Below, in pieces: positions 25,318 to 34,090 of a stretch of DNA of 64,000 nucleotides. The notes below the pieces were generated by a model, which worked only from the letters and a program-made list of their open reading frames with translations, made no database searches and was not told where the DNA came from. Positions within the stretch are counted from its first letter, which is position 1, and the number at the start of each line of letters is the position of its first letter. Source of the stretch: Bacteroidota bacterium (GTDB lineage: Bacteria; Bacteroidota; Bacteroidia; UKL13-3); contig JAIYAT010000020.1 in NCBI GenBank assembly GCA_027488905.1, positions 124,001 through 188,000 of the forward strand. The letters are read 5' to 3'. A program made the translations under genes and the position numbers.

Positions 25318-25384
25318 ATGGTTCAAATTTTATCAAAACTAAACATTCAGTATCTTATGTCCATAACGGTTATAAACACCCAAA

Positions 25385-27454
25385 ATGATGATAGCCACTT
25401 TTTGGCAACAAATGCCTTTTGTACGTTTACTAATTCCATTGGTTTTTGGAATTATTGTTGGAGATTCATACGCTTTGAATCCTTCGCTATGCTATATTTT
25501 ATTGCCTTTTACAGTCATCATTAACTATTTGATTTATCGGTTTATAAAGAGTTATCGGTTCGAACCAAGTCATGGAATTATACATACTTTCCTTTGCTTT
25601 TTGATTGGCTTATGTCTCATTTCTGCAGATAAGCAATCGAAACTGCACCATCATTTCTCTGCGCAAAAAACTGACTGGCTTTTGGTTCAAACCGAAACAA
25701 AACCAAAACAACTTAACAAAAGAATATCCTTTGAAACACTAGTTATTGCTGGACAAACAAACAATGACCTTCTAATTCCATTAAAAGGAAAACTTCAATT
25801 AAACCTGCCTTTAGACAGTCTTTCTAAAAAACTCAAACTTGGCGACCAAATATTAATAAAATCTAACTTTCTAGAAATTTCTTTTCCAAAAAATCCAGGT
25901 GAGTTTAACTACAAATCTTTTATGGCCAGAAAGGGAGTATTTCACCAGCAATTCATGTTTCATCCCGAATGGAAATTATATACCTCTACCCCATCCTTCT
26001 CACTACAAACCAAAGTAGACCAATGGCAAAGTGTAATTAGCACTATTCTTGGCAATTACCTAAATTCAGAGGCAGAAATTGGCATTTCAGAAGCCTTGTT
26101 ATTTGGCTTAGATGACAATATTCCAGACGAACTCATACAAGCCTACAGCCGAACAGGAACTTTACATGTGCTTGCGGTAAGTGGCATGCATGTAGGTTTA
26201 ATTTTTATCATTCTTGGAGCAATTTTTAAACCCATTAAAAGAAAAAAATGGGGACGATTACTAGAACCCTATTTTCTTTTAATTGGCATTTGGGCCTATG
26301 CGATTTTATGTGGCATGTCTCCAAGTATTTTAAGGGCAGCTATCATGTTTAGTTTTATGGTGGTAGGTAAAATTATACATAGAAGCGGAAATCCCTTCAA
26401 CAGCTTAGCGGCCTCCTGCTTTTTCCTTTTGTGTTGGCAGCCCCAAATGCTTTGGCATGCTGGGTTTCAATTAAGTTACACCGCAGTATTGGGTATTATA
26501 TGTTTTTACCCGCCACTGTATCAAGCGGTTTATATTGGCAATAAATTCTTTAATGAAATCTATAAAGTAATTGCGGTTTCAGTAGCGGCGCAACTGCTAA
26601 CCTTCCCAATAAGTTTGTTCTATTTCCACCAATTTCCCAATTACTTTTTAATCGCCAATCTGCTACTTATTCCACTTACCACATTGCTAATTTATCTTGG
26701 TATTCTTTTATTGGTGGTGCATAAGATTAGTCTTCTTGCCAGTGGTTTGGCTTGGCTAATTTCAAAAATGATTATACTTACAAATTTCTTGGTAGTTTAC
26801 TTATCAAATCTACCTTTTTCGGCTATTGAGCAAATTTACTTTCCAATCTCTTTTGCTACTTTTTCTTATGCTATTATCATCCTTATAAGTGCATTTTTAT
26901 ATTTCAAATCGGCATATTCCCTGAAATTAGTTTTAGCAGGTTTGCTATTAGGTTTCGGTTTGAACCTAACAAGCAAAATACTCAAAAATAAAGAGGCAGC
27001 CATAACAATATATGCTTTACCCAAAAAGACATTGATTAGCTATACTGAAAACAAAAAAGGATGGGCTTGGAGCAGCGCTGACAGTTCTAAAACAAAGCGA
27101 ATCGTACAGCAGCATTTTGTTAAGGAAGATATAAATTTAACAGCAACCAATTATTTGGATAGTGGAAATTTTATGCTTCAAATGCCAAATGAATTAAGCC
27201 TGTTTTTGGTAAACAAGAAACTTGTGAAATGGCCATCTAACGTTGATATATTGATTGTAGGAGGAAAAACACAATTGATGACAGATAGCCTGATTGCGGA
27301 GCTTGGGGTCAAACAAATTATTTTGCTGCAAGGACTTTCATCATACCAGCGAGAGGCTGTTCAAAAACTTTGTGGAAAAAGTAAGCTAGCTTGTCATGAT
27401 ATTGCAAGCCAAGGAGCATTTATAATAAAAGAAACAACATGGAAGCATTGGTAA
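25385..27454 (+). CDS. comEC: ComEC/Rec2-family DNA-uptake membrane channel
   Basis: Inner-membrane channel that passes single-stranded DNA into the cytoplasm during natural transformation. 689 residues with many membrane helices. The N-terminal OB-like DUF4131 region (about residues 20-180) precedes the ComEC core, which holds the hallmark TGTLHVLAVSGMHVGLIFIILG (about residues 257-278) and SILRAAIMFSFMVVGKI. The last 150 residues do not show the HxHxDH metallo-beta-lactamase motif found in Gram-positive ComEC, as is usual in this phylum. The gene has two exact iterated-word copies (25684, 26957) and a symmetric variant (25557). It overlaps the crotonase gene by 16 bases. Confidence 0.9.
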   Translation: MMIATFWQQMPFVRLLIPLVFGIIVGDSYALNPSLCYILLPFTVIINYLIYRFIKSYRFEPSHGIIHTFLCFLIGLCLISADKQSKLHHHFSAQKTDWLLVQTETKPKQLNKRISFETLVIAGQTNNDLLIPLKGKLQLNLPLDSLSKKLKLGDQILIKSNFLEISFPKNPGEFNYKSFMARKGVFHQQFMFHPEWKLYTSTPSFSLQTKVDQWQSVISTILGNYLNSEAEIGISEALLFGLDDNIPDELIQAYSRTGTLHVLAVSGMHVGLIFIILGAIFKPIKRKKWGRLLEPYFLLIGIWAYAILCGMSPSILRAAIMFSFMVVGKIIHRSGNPFNSLAASCFFLLCWQPQMLWHAGFQLSYTAVLGIICFYPPLYQAVYIGNKFFNEIYKVIAVSVAAQLLTFPISLFYFHQFPNYFLIANLLLIPLTTLLIYLGILLLVVHKISLLASGLAWLISKMIILTNFLVVYLSNLPFSAIEQIYFPISFATFSYAIIILISAFLYFKSAYSLKLVLAGLLLGFGLNLTSKILKNKEAAITIYALPKKTLISYTENKKGWAWSSADSSKTKRIVQQHFVKEDINLTATNYLDSGNFMLQMPNELSLFLVNKKLVKWPSNVDILIVGGKTQLMTDSLIAELGVKQIILLQGLSSYQREAVQKLCGKSKLACHDIASQGAFIIKETTWKHW
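25557..25566. repeat. Symmetric variant of iterated word (in comEC)
   Basis: GGTTCGAACC, a perfect palindrome differing from the main word at one central base; read in frame as Arg-Phe-Glu-Pro, like copy 2. Confidence 0.6.
25684..25693 (-). repeat. Iterated word copy 8 (in comEC)
   Basis: Minus-strand orientation, full consensus TTCGGTTTGAACCAAA; the plus-strand gene reads Val-Gln-Thr-Glu. Confidence 0.85.
26957..26966 (+). repeat. Iterated word copy 9 (in comEC)
   Basis: Context TTCGGTTTGAACCTAA; read as Gly-Leu-Asn-Leu, a different frame and orientation from copy 8 in the same gene. Confidence 0.85.
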
Positions 27455-28215
27455 CCTATGAAGTCCGCGACAGAGTGGCCTATCTCACGTTAAATAGACC
27501 AGAAAAAAGAAATGCATTGAGTTTTGAATTTGTTTCAGCAATAAAAGAAACCCTTTCACAAGCTGCTAATGATTCAAATTGTAAAGTAGTTGTTTTAAAA
27601 GGAAGCGGTGAAGCTTTTTGCTCTGGGGCGGATTTGGCCTCTTTGCAAAGTCTTCAAACCAATACCTTTGAAGAAAACTTAGCAGACAGCAAACACTTAG
27701 CGGAACTGTTTTTAATGATTTATCATTTCCCGAAAGTAGTTATTAGCATGGTGCATGGTGCTGCATTTGCTGGAGGTTGCGGCTTGGCAACAATTTGCGA
27801 TTTTTGCTTTGCAGAATCCCATTCAAAATTTGCATACACCGAAGTTAAAATAGGATTTATTCCTGCCATTGTTATGGTTTTTTTATTGAGGCAAGTTGGA
27901 GAAAGAAAAGCCAGACAAATTCTTTTAAGTGGAGAAATTTTAGAAGCCAATCAAGCCAAAGAATTGGGACTTATAAATTATGTGGTAGAATCTCCAATAC
28001 TTGAGGAAACAGTGCATGAGTTTGCAGTTAAGTTGAGTAAACAAACCTCTAACCAATCAATAGCAGCTACTAAAGCCATGTTGGCAAAAGTGCCAGAACT
28101 TAGCTTGGATCAAGCCATTATTTATGCGGCGGAAATGAATGCAAAAACCCGGGCAAGCGAAGATTGCAAAAAAGGAATTAATGCCTTCCTAAACAAAGAA
28201 AAATTGACTTGGTAA
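27439..28215 (+). CDS. Enoyl-CoA hydratase/isomerase (crotonase family)
   Basis: A 258-residue acyl-CoA enzyme. The CoA-binding and oxyanion-hole segments are visible: LNRPEKRNALSFEFV (residues 19-33), GSGEAFCSGADLASL (about 55-69) and VHGAAFAGGCGLATICDFCFA (about 104-124), with the Glu of YTEVKIGFIPA in the usual catalytic position. The closest resemblance is to methylglutaconyl-CoA hydratase-type members of leucine degradation, but crotonase specificity cannot be read reliably. Starts inside the end of comEC and is followed, with a TAATG overlap, by the GLPGLI gene, so the three form an operon. Confidence 0.87.
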   Translation: MEALVTYEVRDRVAYLTLNRPEKRNALSFEFVSAIKETLSQAANDSNCKVVVLKGSGEAFCSGADLASLQSLQTNTFEENLADSKHLAELFLMIYHFPKVVISMVHGAAFAGGCGLATICDFCFAESHSKFAYTEVKIGFIPAIVMVFLLRQVGERKARQILLSGEILEANQAKELGLINYVVESPILEETVHEFAVKLSKQTSNQSIAATKAMLAKVPELSLDQAIIYAAEMNAKTRASEDCKKGINAFLNKEKLTW

Positions 28216-28919
28216 TGCGCGGCTACTTATTAATTTTATCATTTTTGGTAGTTAAGCTTTGCTTAGGACAAAAACTTTTGAAGGAAGGTAAATTGTTTTA
28301 TGACATTACATACCAAAACTTGCCGCAAGAGATGAAGCGAAATGAGCATTTGTTGCCGCATGAGGCCAGTTTTTACTTTAAAGACAAACGCACCCGAATG
28401 GAAATGGGCTTAGGAGGAATGGGCAAAAACACAACTATTTACGATGGGAATACCAAAGAAACTATTGTGCTATTAAATATCTTTTCCAAAAAACTAGCTT
28501 TAAAGAAAAGTGATAGTGAAATGGTGGCATTTAAAAAGGAAATGGTGCCTGATTCTTTGCAACTTACATTCAAGGTGAATATTCTGAATGAATACAAAAA
28601 AATTGCAGGGTACAATTGTCAAAAGGCACAAGTTATAAGGCAGACTATTTATGATACAACCTTTAATGATTGTTGGTTCACTAAAGAAATACCGCCTTAC
28701 AATACCCAAACAGAAGAAGGTTTAAAAGAAATTCCAGGTTTTTTAATGCAATATAGTTCCAATAACAATGGAGTCATTATGCAGTTAACAGTAAAAATGG
28801 TTGCTGCTTTGCCAATGGAAGACAAACTGTTTGAAATACCTACAACTTATCAGGTGGTTACAGATGCTGAGTTTAAGCGAATACTACCTTTGTTGCAAAG
28901 TCAGCAATCAGGAAATTAA
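28215..28919 (+). CDS. GLPGLI-family exported protein
   Basis: Start at the ATG at 28215, overlapping the TAA of the crotonase gene (TAATG); a TTG two codons earlier is less likely. MRGYLLILSFLVVKLCLG is a signal peptide. The body (EGKLFYDITYQNLPQ ... TTIYDGNTKETIVLLN ... IAGYNCQKAQVIRQTIYDTTFNDCWFTKEIP ... EIPGFLMQYSSNNNG) follows the GLPGLI/DUF4412 pattern, a beta-rich periplasmic or secreted family of unknown function in Bacteroidota. 234 residues. Its end overlaps the convergent regulator gene by 12 bases. Confidence 0.75.
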   Translation: MRGYLLILSFLVVKLCLGQKLLKEGKLFYDITYQNLPQEMKRNEHLLPHEASFYFKDKRTRMEMGLGGMGKNTTIYDGNTKETIVLLNIFSKKLALKKSDSEMVAFKKEMVPDSLQLTFKVNILNEYKKIAGYNCQKAQVIRQTIYDTTFNDCWFTKEIPPYNTQTEEGLKEIPGFLMQYSSNNNGVIMQLTVKMVAALPMEDKLFEIPTTYQVVTDAEFKRILPLLQSQQSGN

Positions 28920-29822
28920 ATTATGCTTAGCATCTGGTAATTCCATGCTATTTACTAATTTGATTAACTCAGAAAATTGAGAAATCTTGTGAACGCTCGA
29001 ACCAAGTGTAAGTCCAGCATGAATAAACTGCGGACCGGTTAGTAAGATTTCACTATTTGGCCAATTTTCGGTTAAAAAATCAACAAAACTCTGTTTGTCC
29101 AAATCAGGTTGAGGAATGGTCATCATGGTTAGGATAAAATCAGGATTATCCTTTTCAAACGCATCCCTTAAATCAATCAATGGTACTTCTTGACCTAAAT
29201 ATAAAACTTCATGTCCCCTAGAACGAATGAGGAAGTTGGCAAACAAAAGACCTAAACTGTGCTTCTCAGATTCTGGCAAGAACAATAAAAACCTTTTACG
29301 GTTGTTGCTAAATTTCCCTACCTGACCATCAATAGCCACGTACAGCTTTTGCTTGATGATATTTGAAACAAAATGCTCGTGAGAAGGTTGGATAGTTCCA
29401 ACTTGCCAAAGCAGCCCTACTTCTTGAAGAAAAGGAAAAACAATTTTTAGAAAGGTATCCTCTATGCCAAATTGAAGAATATAAGTATTCATCAATTTAT
29501 GGAAGCCTGTTTCGTCAAAACTAAGCATGGCAGAAACAAAAGAACGAATATGGATTTTAAATTCTGTGCCTAATTGACTAATTTCCAGAACTTTTTCCGA
29601 TATTTCGTCCGAAGTTAGTTTTGCAATTTCAGAAATTTTAATTCCATTGTCGTTAAGCACACTAATGTTAAGCAGCGTTTTTAAATCATGATCGTCATAG
29701 TACCTAATATTGGTATCACTGCGTTTGGGCACAACTATTCCATAGCGTTGCTCCCAAATCCTAAGGGTATGGCATTTGATACCCGTAAGCGCTTCTATGT
29801 CCTTGATAGAGAAAGTTCCCAA
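28908..29822 (-). CDS. MerR-family regulator with B12-binding domain (CarH/LitR-like)
   Basis: A 304-residue regulator. The N-terminal MerR helix-turn-helix is FSIKDIEALTGIKCHTLRIWEQRYGIVVPKRSDTNIRYY; this must begin at a TTG at 29822 because a stop codon lies three codons upstream in frame. A four-helix B12-binding bundle holds LLWQVGTIQPSHEHFVSNII (about 165-185), and the Rossmann-type cobalamin domain has LPESEKHSLGLLFANFLIRSRGHEVLYLG, where the canonical DxHxxG reads ExHxxG. In CarH, adenosylcobalamin acts as a light sensor controlling carotenoid genes; none are visible here. Divergent from the epimerase gene. Confidence 0.88.
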   Translation of the reverse strand: MGTFSIKDIEALTGIKCHTLRIWEQRYGIVVPKRSDTNIRYYDDHDLKTLLNISVLNDNGIKISEIAKLTSDEISEKVLEISQLGTEFKIHIRSFVSAMLSFDETGFHKLMNTYILQFGIEDTFLKIVFPFLQEVGLLWQVGTIQPSHEHFVSNIIKQKLYVAIDGQVGKFSNNRKRFLLFLPESEKHSLGLLFANFLIRSRGHEVLYLGQEVPLIDLRDAFEKDNPDFILTMMTIPQPDLDKQSFVDFLTENWPNSEILLTGPQFIHAGLTLGSSVHKISQFSELIKLVNSMELPDAKHNLIS

Positions 29823-29894
29823 GTTGTTTTATGTATACTGAATGTCAAAAATAAACATTGTGGGAAGTAAAATGTTTTAATACAAAATATAATT

Positions 29895-30794
29895 ATGACA
29901 AAAGTCATTATCAGTGGAGGAAGTGGCAATGTAGGTAAAAACCTTAAAGCCCTGCTAAAAAAGAATGGATTTGAAGTGGGCATTCTCACTCGTAATCCCA
30001 GTAAAGACGACAAAAACGCCTTTTATTGGGATCCAAACAAAATGGAGATTGACCCTCGATTTATTGAAGGTACTGATATGATTTTCCACCTTGCAGGCGC
30101 AGGAGTTGCTGATAAAAAGTGGACAAGTTCCTACAAGAAAGAAATTTTAGAGAGCCGAGTAAACGGAACAAGGCTCTTGGTTGAAACTTTACATAGGCAT
30201 ACCCATCAAGTAAAATCAATTGTTTCTGCTTCGGCAGTTGGCATTTATGGCACGCACCCAGAAGGTTTGGTAAAAGAACTTTATCCTGCTGACACCAATT
30301 TTTTGGCAGAGGTATGTGTAAAATGGGAAGATGAGGCCATGGCTTTTTCTAATTTAGGAATTAACTTAAGCATCATCAGAATTGGCATTGTATTGAGCAA
30401 AGAAGGTGGTTTTATTAAAGAAATTGGCAATTTAGCCAAGTATGGTTTGGCTGCTCCTTTGGGTTCAGGCAATATGTTGGTTCCGTGGATTCATGTAGAA
30501 GACCTTTGCAGAATGTTTTTGTTTTTAGGTCAGCACCCCGAATACAAAGGCATTTACAATGGCGTAGCACCGCACCCAGAAACCAATGCCGCGCTTACCA
30601 AATATATTGCAAAAGCCTTAAACCGTCCTATGTTTTTGCCTCCTGTTCCAAGTTTCGTGTTAAAGTTATTGATGGGAGAAATGGGTGGCATGCTGTTATC
30701 CGACCAAAACATTAGCTCCGAAAAAATTCAGGAAGTTGGCTTTGGCTTCAAATATTTGCATGCTGAGGAAGCGGTGAGGGAGATTTTGGGGTAG
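29895..30794 (+). CDS. TIGR01777-family NAD(P)-dependent epimerase (SDR39U1-like)
   Basis: A 299-residue extended short-chain dehydrogenase. The nucleotide-binding motif is ISGGSGNVGKNLKALLKKNGFEVGILTRNP (residues 5-34); family features are IFHLAGAGVADKKWTSSYKKEILESRVNGTRLLVE, SASAVGIYG (catalytic Ser/Tyr region), WEDEAMAF, IRIGIVLSKEGG and the typical VPWIHVEDLCRMFLFL. The C-terminal DUF1731 segment ends in SEKIQEVGFGFKYLHAEEAVREIL. The physiological substrate of this family is unknown. Divergent from the B12-dependent regulator with a 72-base gap, so regulation by it is plausible. Confidence 0.85.
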   Translation: MTKVIISGGSGNVGKNLKALLKKNGFEVGILTRNPSKDDKNAFYWDPNKMEIDPRFIEGTDMIFHLAGAGVADKKWTSSYKKEILESRVNGTRLLVETLHRHTHQVKSIVSASAVGIYGTHPEGLVKELYPADTNFLAEVCVKWEDEAMAFSNLGINLSIIRIGIVLSKEGGFIKEIGNLAKYGLAAPLGSGNMLVPWIHVEDLCRMFLFLGQHPEYKGIYNGVAPHPETNAALTKYIAKALNRPMFLPPVPSFVLKLLMGEMGGMLLSDQNISSEKIQEVGFGFKYLHAEEAVREILG

Positions 30795-30959
30795 GAATTT
30801 AAAAATTTTATTATCGAGTTAAATGTATCTTTTACTTTGGCAGTCTAAAATACCAATGTAGCATTTACTTTAATTTCTTGAGAGCCCATAATCACTTGTT
30901 GATTTATCACTAAATCCCTATTTTTAAACCTAATTAATTTTTCAGCAAGCCAATTGCGT

Positions 30960-32717
30960 ATGAAATACAACAGACAACTTCTTTTAATTATTGCGCTTGT
31001 GGCAATGGTTTACCAACTTTCTGCCCAAAGCAATTTTAGGTTTAGCGAACCAAACATGCTGCCAATTCTAAAAGGCCAATACAATCCTTCCCAATATTAC
31101 TCGGGTCAACCCAACACCAACAAAGCAGCCATTAAGCAAACATTGCTTTCCCAAACTTCATCAGACTCTTTGTTGCATTTTTTATTCGGTTTGAACCAAT
31201 TCCGCAACAGGAATTCTGGCTCGGATACCCTCTCCTTAACCAATGGCATTGGTGCTGCCAGAAATTGGGCTTTGACGCAGTTTGATAAAATTAAGCTTAC
31301 AAATCCTGCCTTTGTCACTGGCTTTTTTCAATTCGACCAAGCCATTTGTAACATGAACTCGCATAAAAATGTATTGGGCATTTTACCGGGCACAGATACT
31401 GCTCAAAAAGGATTTATCTTAATTGAAGCCCATTATGACAGTCGATGTGAAAATGTTTGCGACACTGCTTGTGAAGCCCGCGGCATGGAAGACAATGGAA
31501 GTGGTGTTGCATTGGTTTTAGAACTAGCAAGGGTTTTAAGCAAGCATACCTATGAAAGAACTTTAGTGTTTATGCTCACCACTGCCGAAGAACAAGGCCT
31601 AGATGGGGCCAACGCTTTTGCAGTATTTGCTAAAACCAATGTGTTACCCATCAGAGCAGTTTTAAACAACGATGTAATTGGGGGCATTATTTGTGGCAAA
31701 ACCGCTTCCCCTCCTGGCTGTCCGGGTGAAAATGAAATTGATAGTTTACAAGTAAGAATTTTCTCAGCTGGCACAAATTACTCCATGCCAAAAGGCTTGG
31801 CCAGGTATACAAAGCTTTCTTTTGAAGAAGAACTTTTGACCCAAATGCCTGTTAAAACCAATATTCAGATTATGAATGCAGAAGACCGTATTGGGCGGGG
31901 TGGCGACCATATTCCGTTCAGGCAACAAGGCTATGCGGCTGTTAGACTTACCAGCGCTAATGAGCATGGCGATGCCAACGCCACTGCGCCGGGTTACCTA
32001 GACAGACAACATAGCACCAGAGATGTATTGGGCAAAGATGTAAATGGCGATGGGAAATTGGATTCACTTTTTGTGAGTACTTCTTACCTCAAAAGAAATG
32101 TTCAAATCAATGGCATAACCGCAACGATGCTAGCTATTGGGCCCCAAGCCCCACCAGAATTTGAACTCATCAATGATGGCAACGGACTGTCGGTAAAAAT
32201 TTCAAACCCTGTGGCTAACCAAGCCTATAAAATTGGGTTTAGAAGCAGAGCTAATACTTTTGACACCTTGTTTACACTCGTTAATCAAAGCGACTTAAAG
32301 ACTTACCATGTAAAAAAGGATAGTTTTTATTTTGTAAGTATTGCCACCATGGATGCTGCAGGAACTGAGAGTTTATTTTCAGCAGAAAAGTATGTAAAAG
32401 TAACAGGAGTGCCTCCAACAGGGATAATGGAAAAGGACTTAATTAAATCAAACATGCAACTATTACCAATTAGTCCCAATCCTATAGACGAAACCTTAAC
32501 CTTGAGCGTTTGGATGCTAAACCCAAGGCAAGGATTAACAGGAAACATTGTGATAACAGATTTACAAGGCAGAATAGTGCAAGAGTTAGAAATCCCACTC
32601 GACAAAAATATTAACGAGGTAGTATATGCACATGGCTTTTCTGCCAAAGGACTTTATCATTGTAGTTTTTATATTGCAGGAGAAAAAATTGACACACAAC
32701 GTATATGGTTCAAGTAA
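30960..32717 (+). CDS. Secreted M28-family zinc peptidase with T9SS sorting domain
   Basis: Start at ATG 30960, two codons after a TTG. Signal peptide MKYNRQLLLIIALVAMVYQLSAQ. The M28 dizinc site is visible: His and Asp in IEAHYDSRCEN (about residue 160), Asp in GMEDNGSGVALVLELARVL, the Glu pair in TTAEEQGLDGANAF, Asp in LNNDVIGG, and a final His in RQHSTRD. A fibronectin-like segment follows, and the C-terminal 85 residues (LPISPNPIDETLTLS ... VITDLQGRIVQELEI ... SAKGLYHCSFYIAGEKIDTQRIWFK) form a type A sorting domain. The probable substrates are peptides outside the cell. Overlaps the DUF1223 gene by 13 bases. Confidence 0.92.
   Translation: MKYNRQLLLIIALVAMVYQLSAQSNFRFSEPNMLPILKGQYNPSQYYSGQPNTNKAAIKQTLLSQTSSDSLLHFLFGLNQFRNRNSGSDTLSLTNGIGAARNWALTQFDKIKLTNPAFVTGFFQFDQAICNMNSHKNVLGILPGTDTAQKGFILIEAHYDSRCENVCDTACEARGMEDNGSGVALVLELARVLSKHTYERTLVFMLTTAEEQGLDGANAFAVFAKTNVLPIRAVLNNDVIGGIICGKTASPPGCPGENEIDSLQVRIFSAGTNYSMPKGLARYTKLSFEEELLTQMPVKTNIQIMNAEDRIGRGGDHIPFRQQGYAAVRLTSANEHGDANATAPGYLDRQHSTRDVLGKDVNGDGKLDSLFVSTSYLKRNVQINGITATMLAIGPQAPPEFELINDGNGLSVKISNPVANQAYKIGFRSRANTFDTLFTLVNQSDLKTYHVKKDSFYFVSIATMDAAGTESLFSAEKYVKVTGVPPTGIMEKDLIKSNMQLLPISPNPIDETLTLSVWMLNPRQGLTGNIVITDLQGRIVQELEIPLDKNINEVVYAHGFSAKGLYHCSFYIAGEKIDTQRIWFK
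31188..31197 (+). repeat. Iterated word copy 10 (in M28 peptidase gene)
   Basis: Context TTCGGTTTGAACCAAT, read as Gly-Leu-Asn-Gln. Confidence 0.85.
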
Positions 32718-33487
32718 AAAAAATAGTTTTAGCAGTAGTAATTAGTTTAGGATTTGTAGCAACTTTAGCGGCACAAACCACGGAAAAAAAAGAGCCTATT
32801 CTTTATCAGCCAAGTGTTTTAATAGAGTTGTTTTCATCAGAAGGTTGTAGCAGTTGTCCTTTTGCAGATGAGTTTATGGGAGAGTTAATACACATGAGTG
32901 ATAGCGCTGGATTTCCTGTTTATGTTGTTGATTTCCATGTAGACATTTGGAACCGCTCGGGTTGGGTTGACCCCTTCTCAGATTCAAACTATACCAAACG
33001 TCAGCAGACTTATATTAAGAAAAAGGGTTTGACCTCAATCTATACACCTATGGCATTTGTGAATGGTGGCGACAAAGATTTTGCTGGCAATGATAAACCT
33101 AGCATCGGAAGGAGGGTTCATACCTTAATAAACTCACCTTCTGAACATTTCTTACGCACAGGTGCAGCGCCAGTGGAAGGAGAAGACAGTTTAACCTTTG
33201 CGTTTACCTCTTGGGGAAATGTAGATTCATGTGATTTAAGAGTAGCGTTTGTGCAAAAGAAAATCAATAATATGGTTATGGCAGGAGAGAATGCTGGGCA
33301 AACCTTGCATCATCACAATTTGGTAAGAGGTTTTTATACCATTCCCATGGCGGCAAATCAAGGATCATTTAAAATTCCTTATAACCCAGATTTTAACATG
33401 GAGAACTTTGCACTCATCGCTTATATCCAACACCAACGCACTTGGCAAGTTTTTGCTACAGATAGGATTTCGTTTAAGATGGAGTGA
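32705..33487 (+). CDS. DUF1223 thioredoxin-like exported protein
   Basis: A 260-residue protein with a signal peptide (VKKIVLAVVISLGFVATLAAQ). The thioredoxin-like start LIELFSSEGCSSCPFADEFMGEL carries a CxxC pair (Cys-Ser-Ser-Cys), followed by VVDFHVDIWNRSGWVDPFSDSNYTKRQQTY and YTPMAFVNGG, the defining DUF1223 stretches. It probably acts in the periplasm on disulfides or as a reductase-like protein; the family is not well characterised. It starts inside the end of the M28 peptidase gene, so translation is likely coupled. Confidence 0.85.
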   Translation: MVQVKKIVLAVVISLGFVATLAAQTTEKKEPILYQPSVLIELFSSEGCSSCPFADEFMGELIHMSDSAGFPVYVVDFHVDIWNRSGWVDPFSDSNYTKRQQTYIKKKGLTSIYTPMAFVNGGDKDFAGNDKPSIGRRVHTLINSPSEHFLRTGAAPVEGEDSLTFAFTSWGNVDSCDLRVAFVQKKINNMVMAGENAGQTLHHHNLVRGFYTIPMAANQGSFKIPYNPDFNMENFALIAYIQHQRTWQVFATDRISFKME

Positions 33488-33526
33488 TTGTTGGAGCGGA
33501 CCTGACTTCAATTTAACACCTTCAAA

Positions 33527-33805
33527 TTATTTATCATCATAATGGAATCTGCATTGAATGATGATGCACTTTTGGTCTATTCCTTTTGAACCTATTACTT
33601 TATAAACCAATCTGTGCTCACCAGAAATCCTACTTGACCCATAACCTCTTAGCCCAAATTTTAAAGGTTCTGGCTTGCCAATACCTTTAAATGGGTCTTT
33701 AGCTATGCCAACAATGAGTTCTTTTATCTTATTTGTAATGGCTTCATCATTCTCTATCCAATAGGAAAAATCTTCCCAAGCCAATTCCGTAAATTCAATG
33801 TGCAT
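33527..33805 (-). CDS. yoeB: YoeB-family toxin (mRNA interferase)
   Basis: A 92-residue RelE-superfamily toxin. The family pattern is complete: FTELAWEDFSYWIENDEAITNKIKELIVGIAKDPFKGIGKPEPLKF, then SSRISGEHRLVYKV (catalytic Glu/Arg region) and the C-terminal CRFHYDDK, whose His-Tyr pair matches the YoeB active site. YoeB cleaves mRNA at the ribosomal A site when free of its antitoxin. It follows the YefM-type gene by 16 bases. The active residues appear intact. Confidence 0.92.
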   Translation of the reverse strand: MHIEFTELAWEDFSYWIENDEAITNKIKELIVGIAKDPFKGIGKPEPLKFGLRGYGSSRISGEHRLVYKVIGSKGIDQKCIIIQCRFHYDDK

Positions 33806-33821
33806 AAAATGAAATTGTACA

Positions 33822-34073
33822 CTACTTCAATTCAAACTTAATAGTTTTACCTTCTGCAACTTGGTCAATAGACTTTTGAAGTCGTTGCTGGTTTGATTTA
33901 GTAGATAAGAGATACTCTGTTTCTTTAAGAGAATTGTATTCTTGAATTGACATAATTACAATGGCCTCATCCTCTTTATTTCGGGGAACTATAATAACTT
34001 CCATTGATTTTGAAACATAATCGAAATATTCCTTCAGCCCCTTCCTTAAGGTTGAAACTGATACTGCTTTCAT
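33822..34073 (-). CDS. yefM: YefM-family antitoxin
   Basis: An 83-residue Phd/YefM antitoxin. The DNA-binding N-terminal fold is MKAVSVSTLRKGLKEYFDYVSKSMEVIIVPRNKEDEAIVIMSIQEYNSLKETEYLL, followed by a toxin-binding tail SNQQRLQKSIDQVAEGKTIKFELK. It neutralises the YoeB toxin and, with it, represses its own promoter. A GTAC-centred inverted repeat lies 32-53 bases upstream of the start. Confidence 0.92.
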   Translation of the reverse strand: MKAVSVSTLRKGLKEYFDYVSKSMEVIIVPRNKEDEAIVIMSIQEYNSLKETEYLLSTKSNQQRLQKSIDQVAEGKTIKFELK

Positions 34074-34090
34074 AATTTTACTTTAAACAA

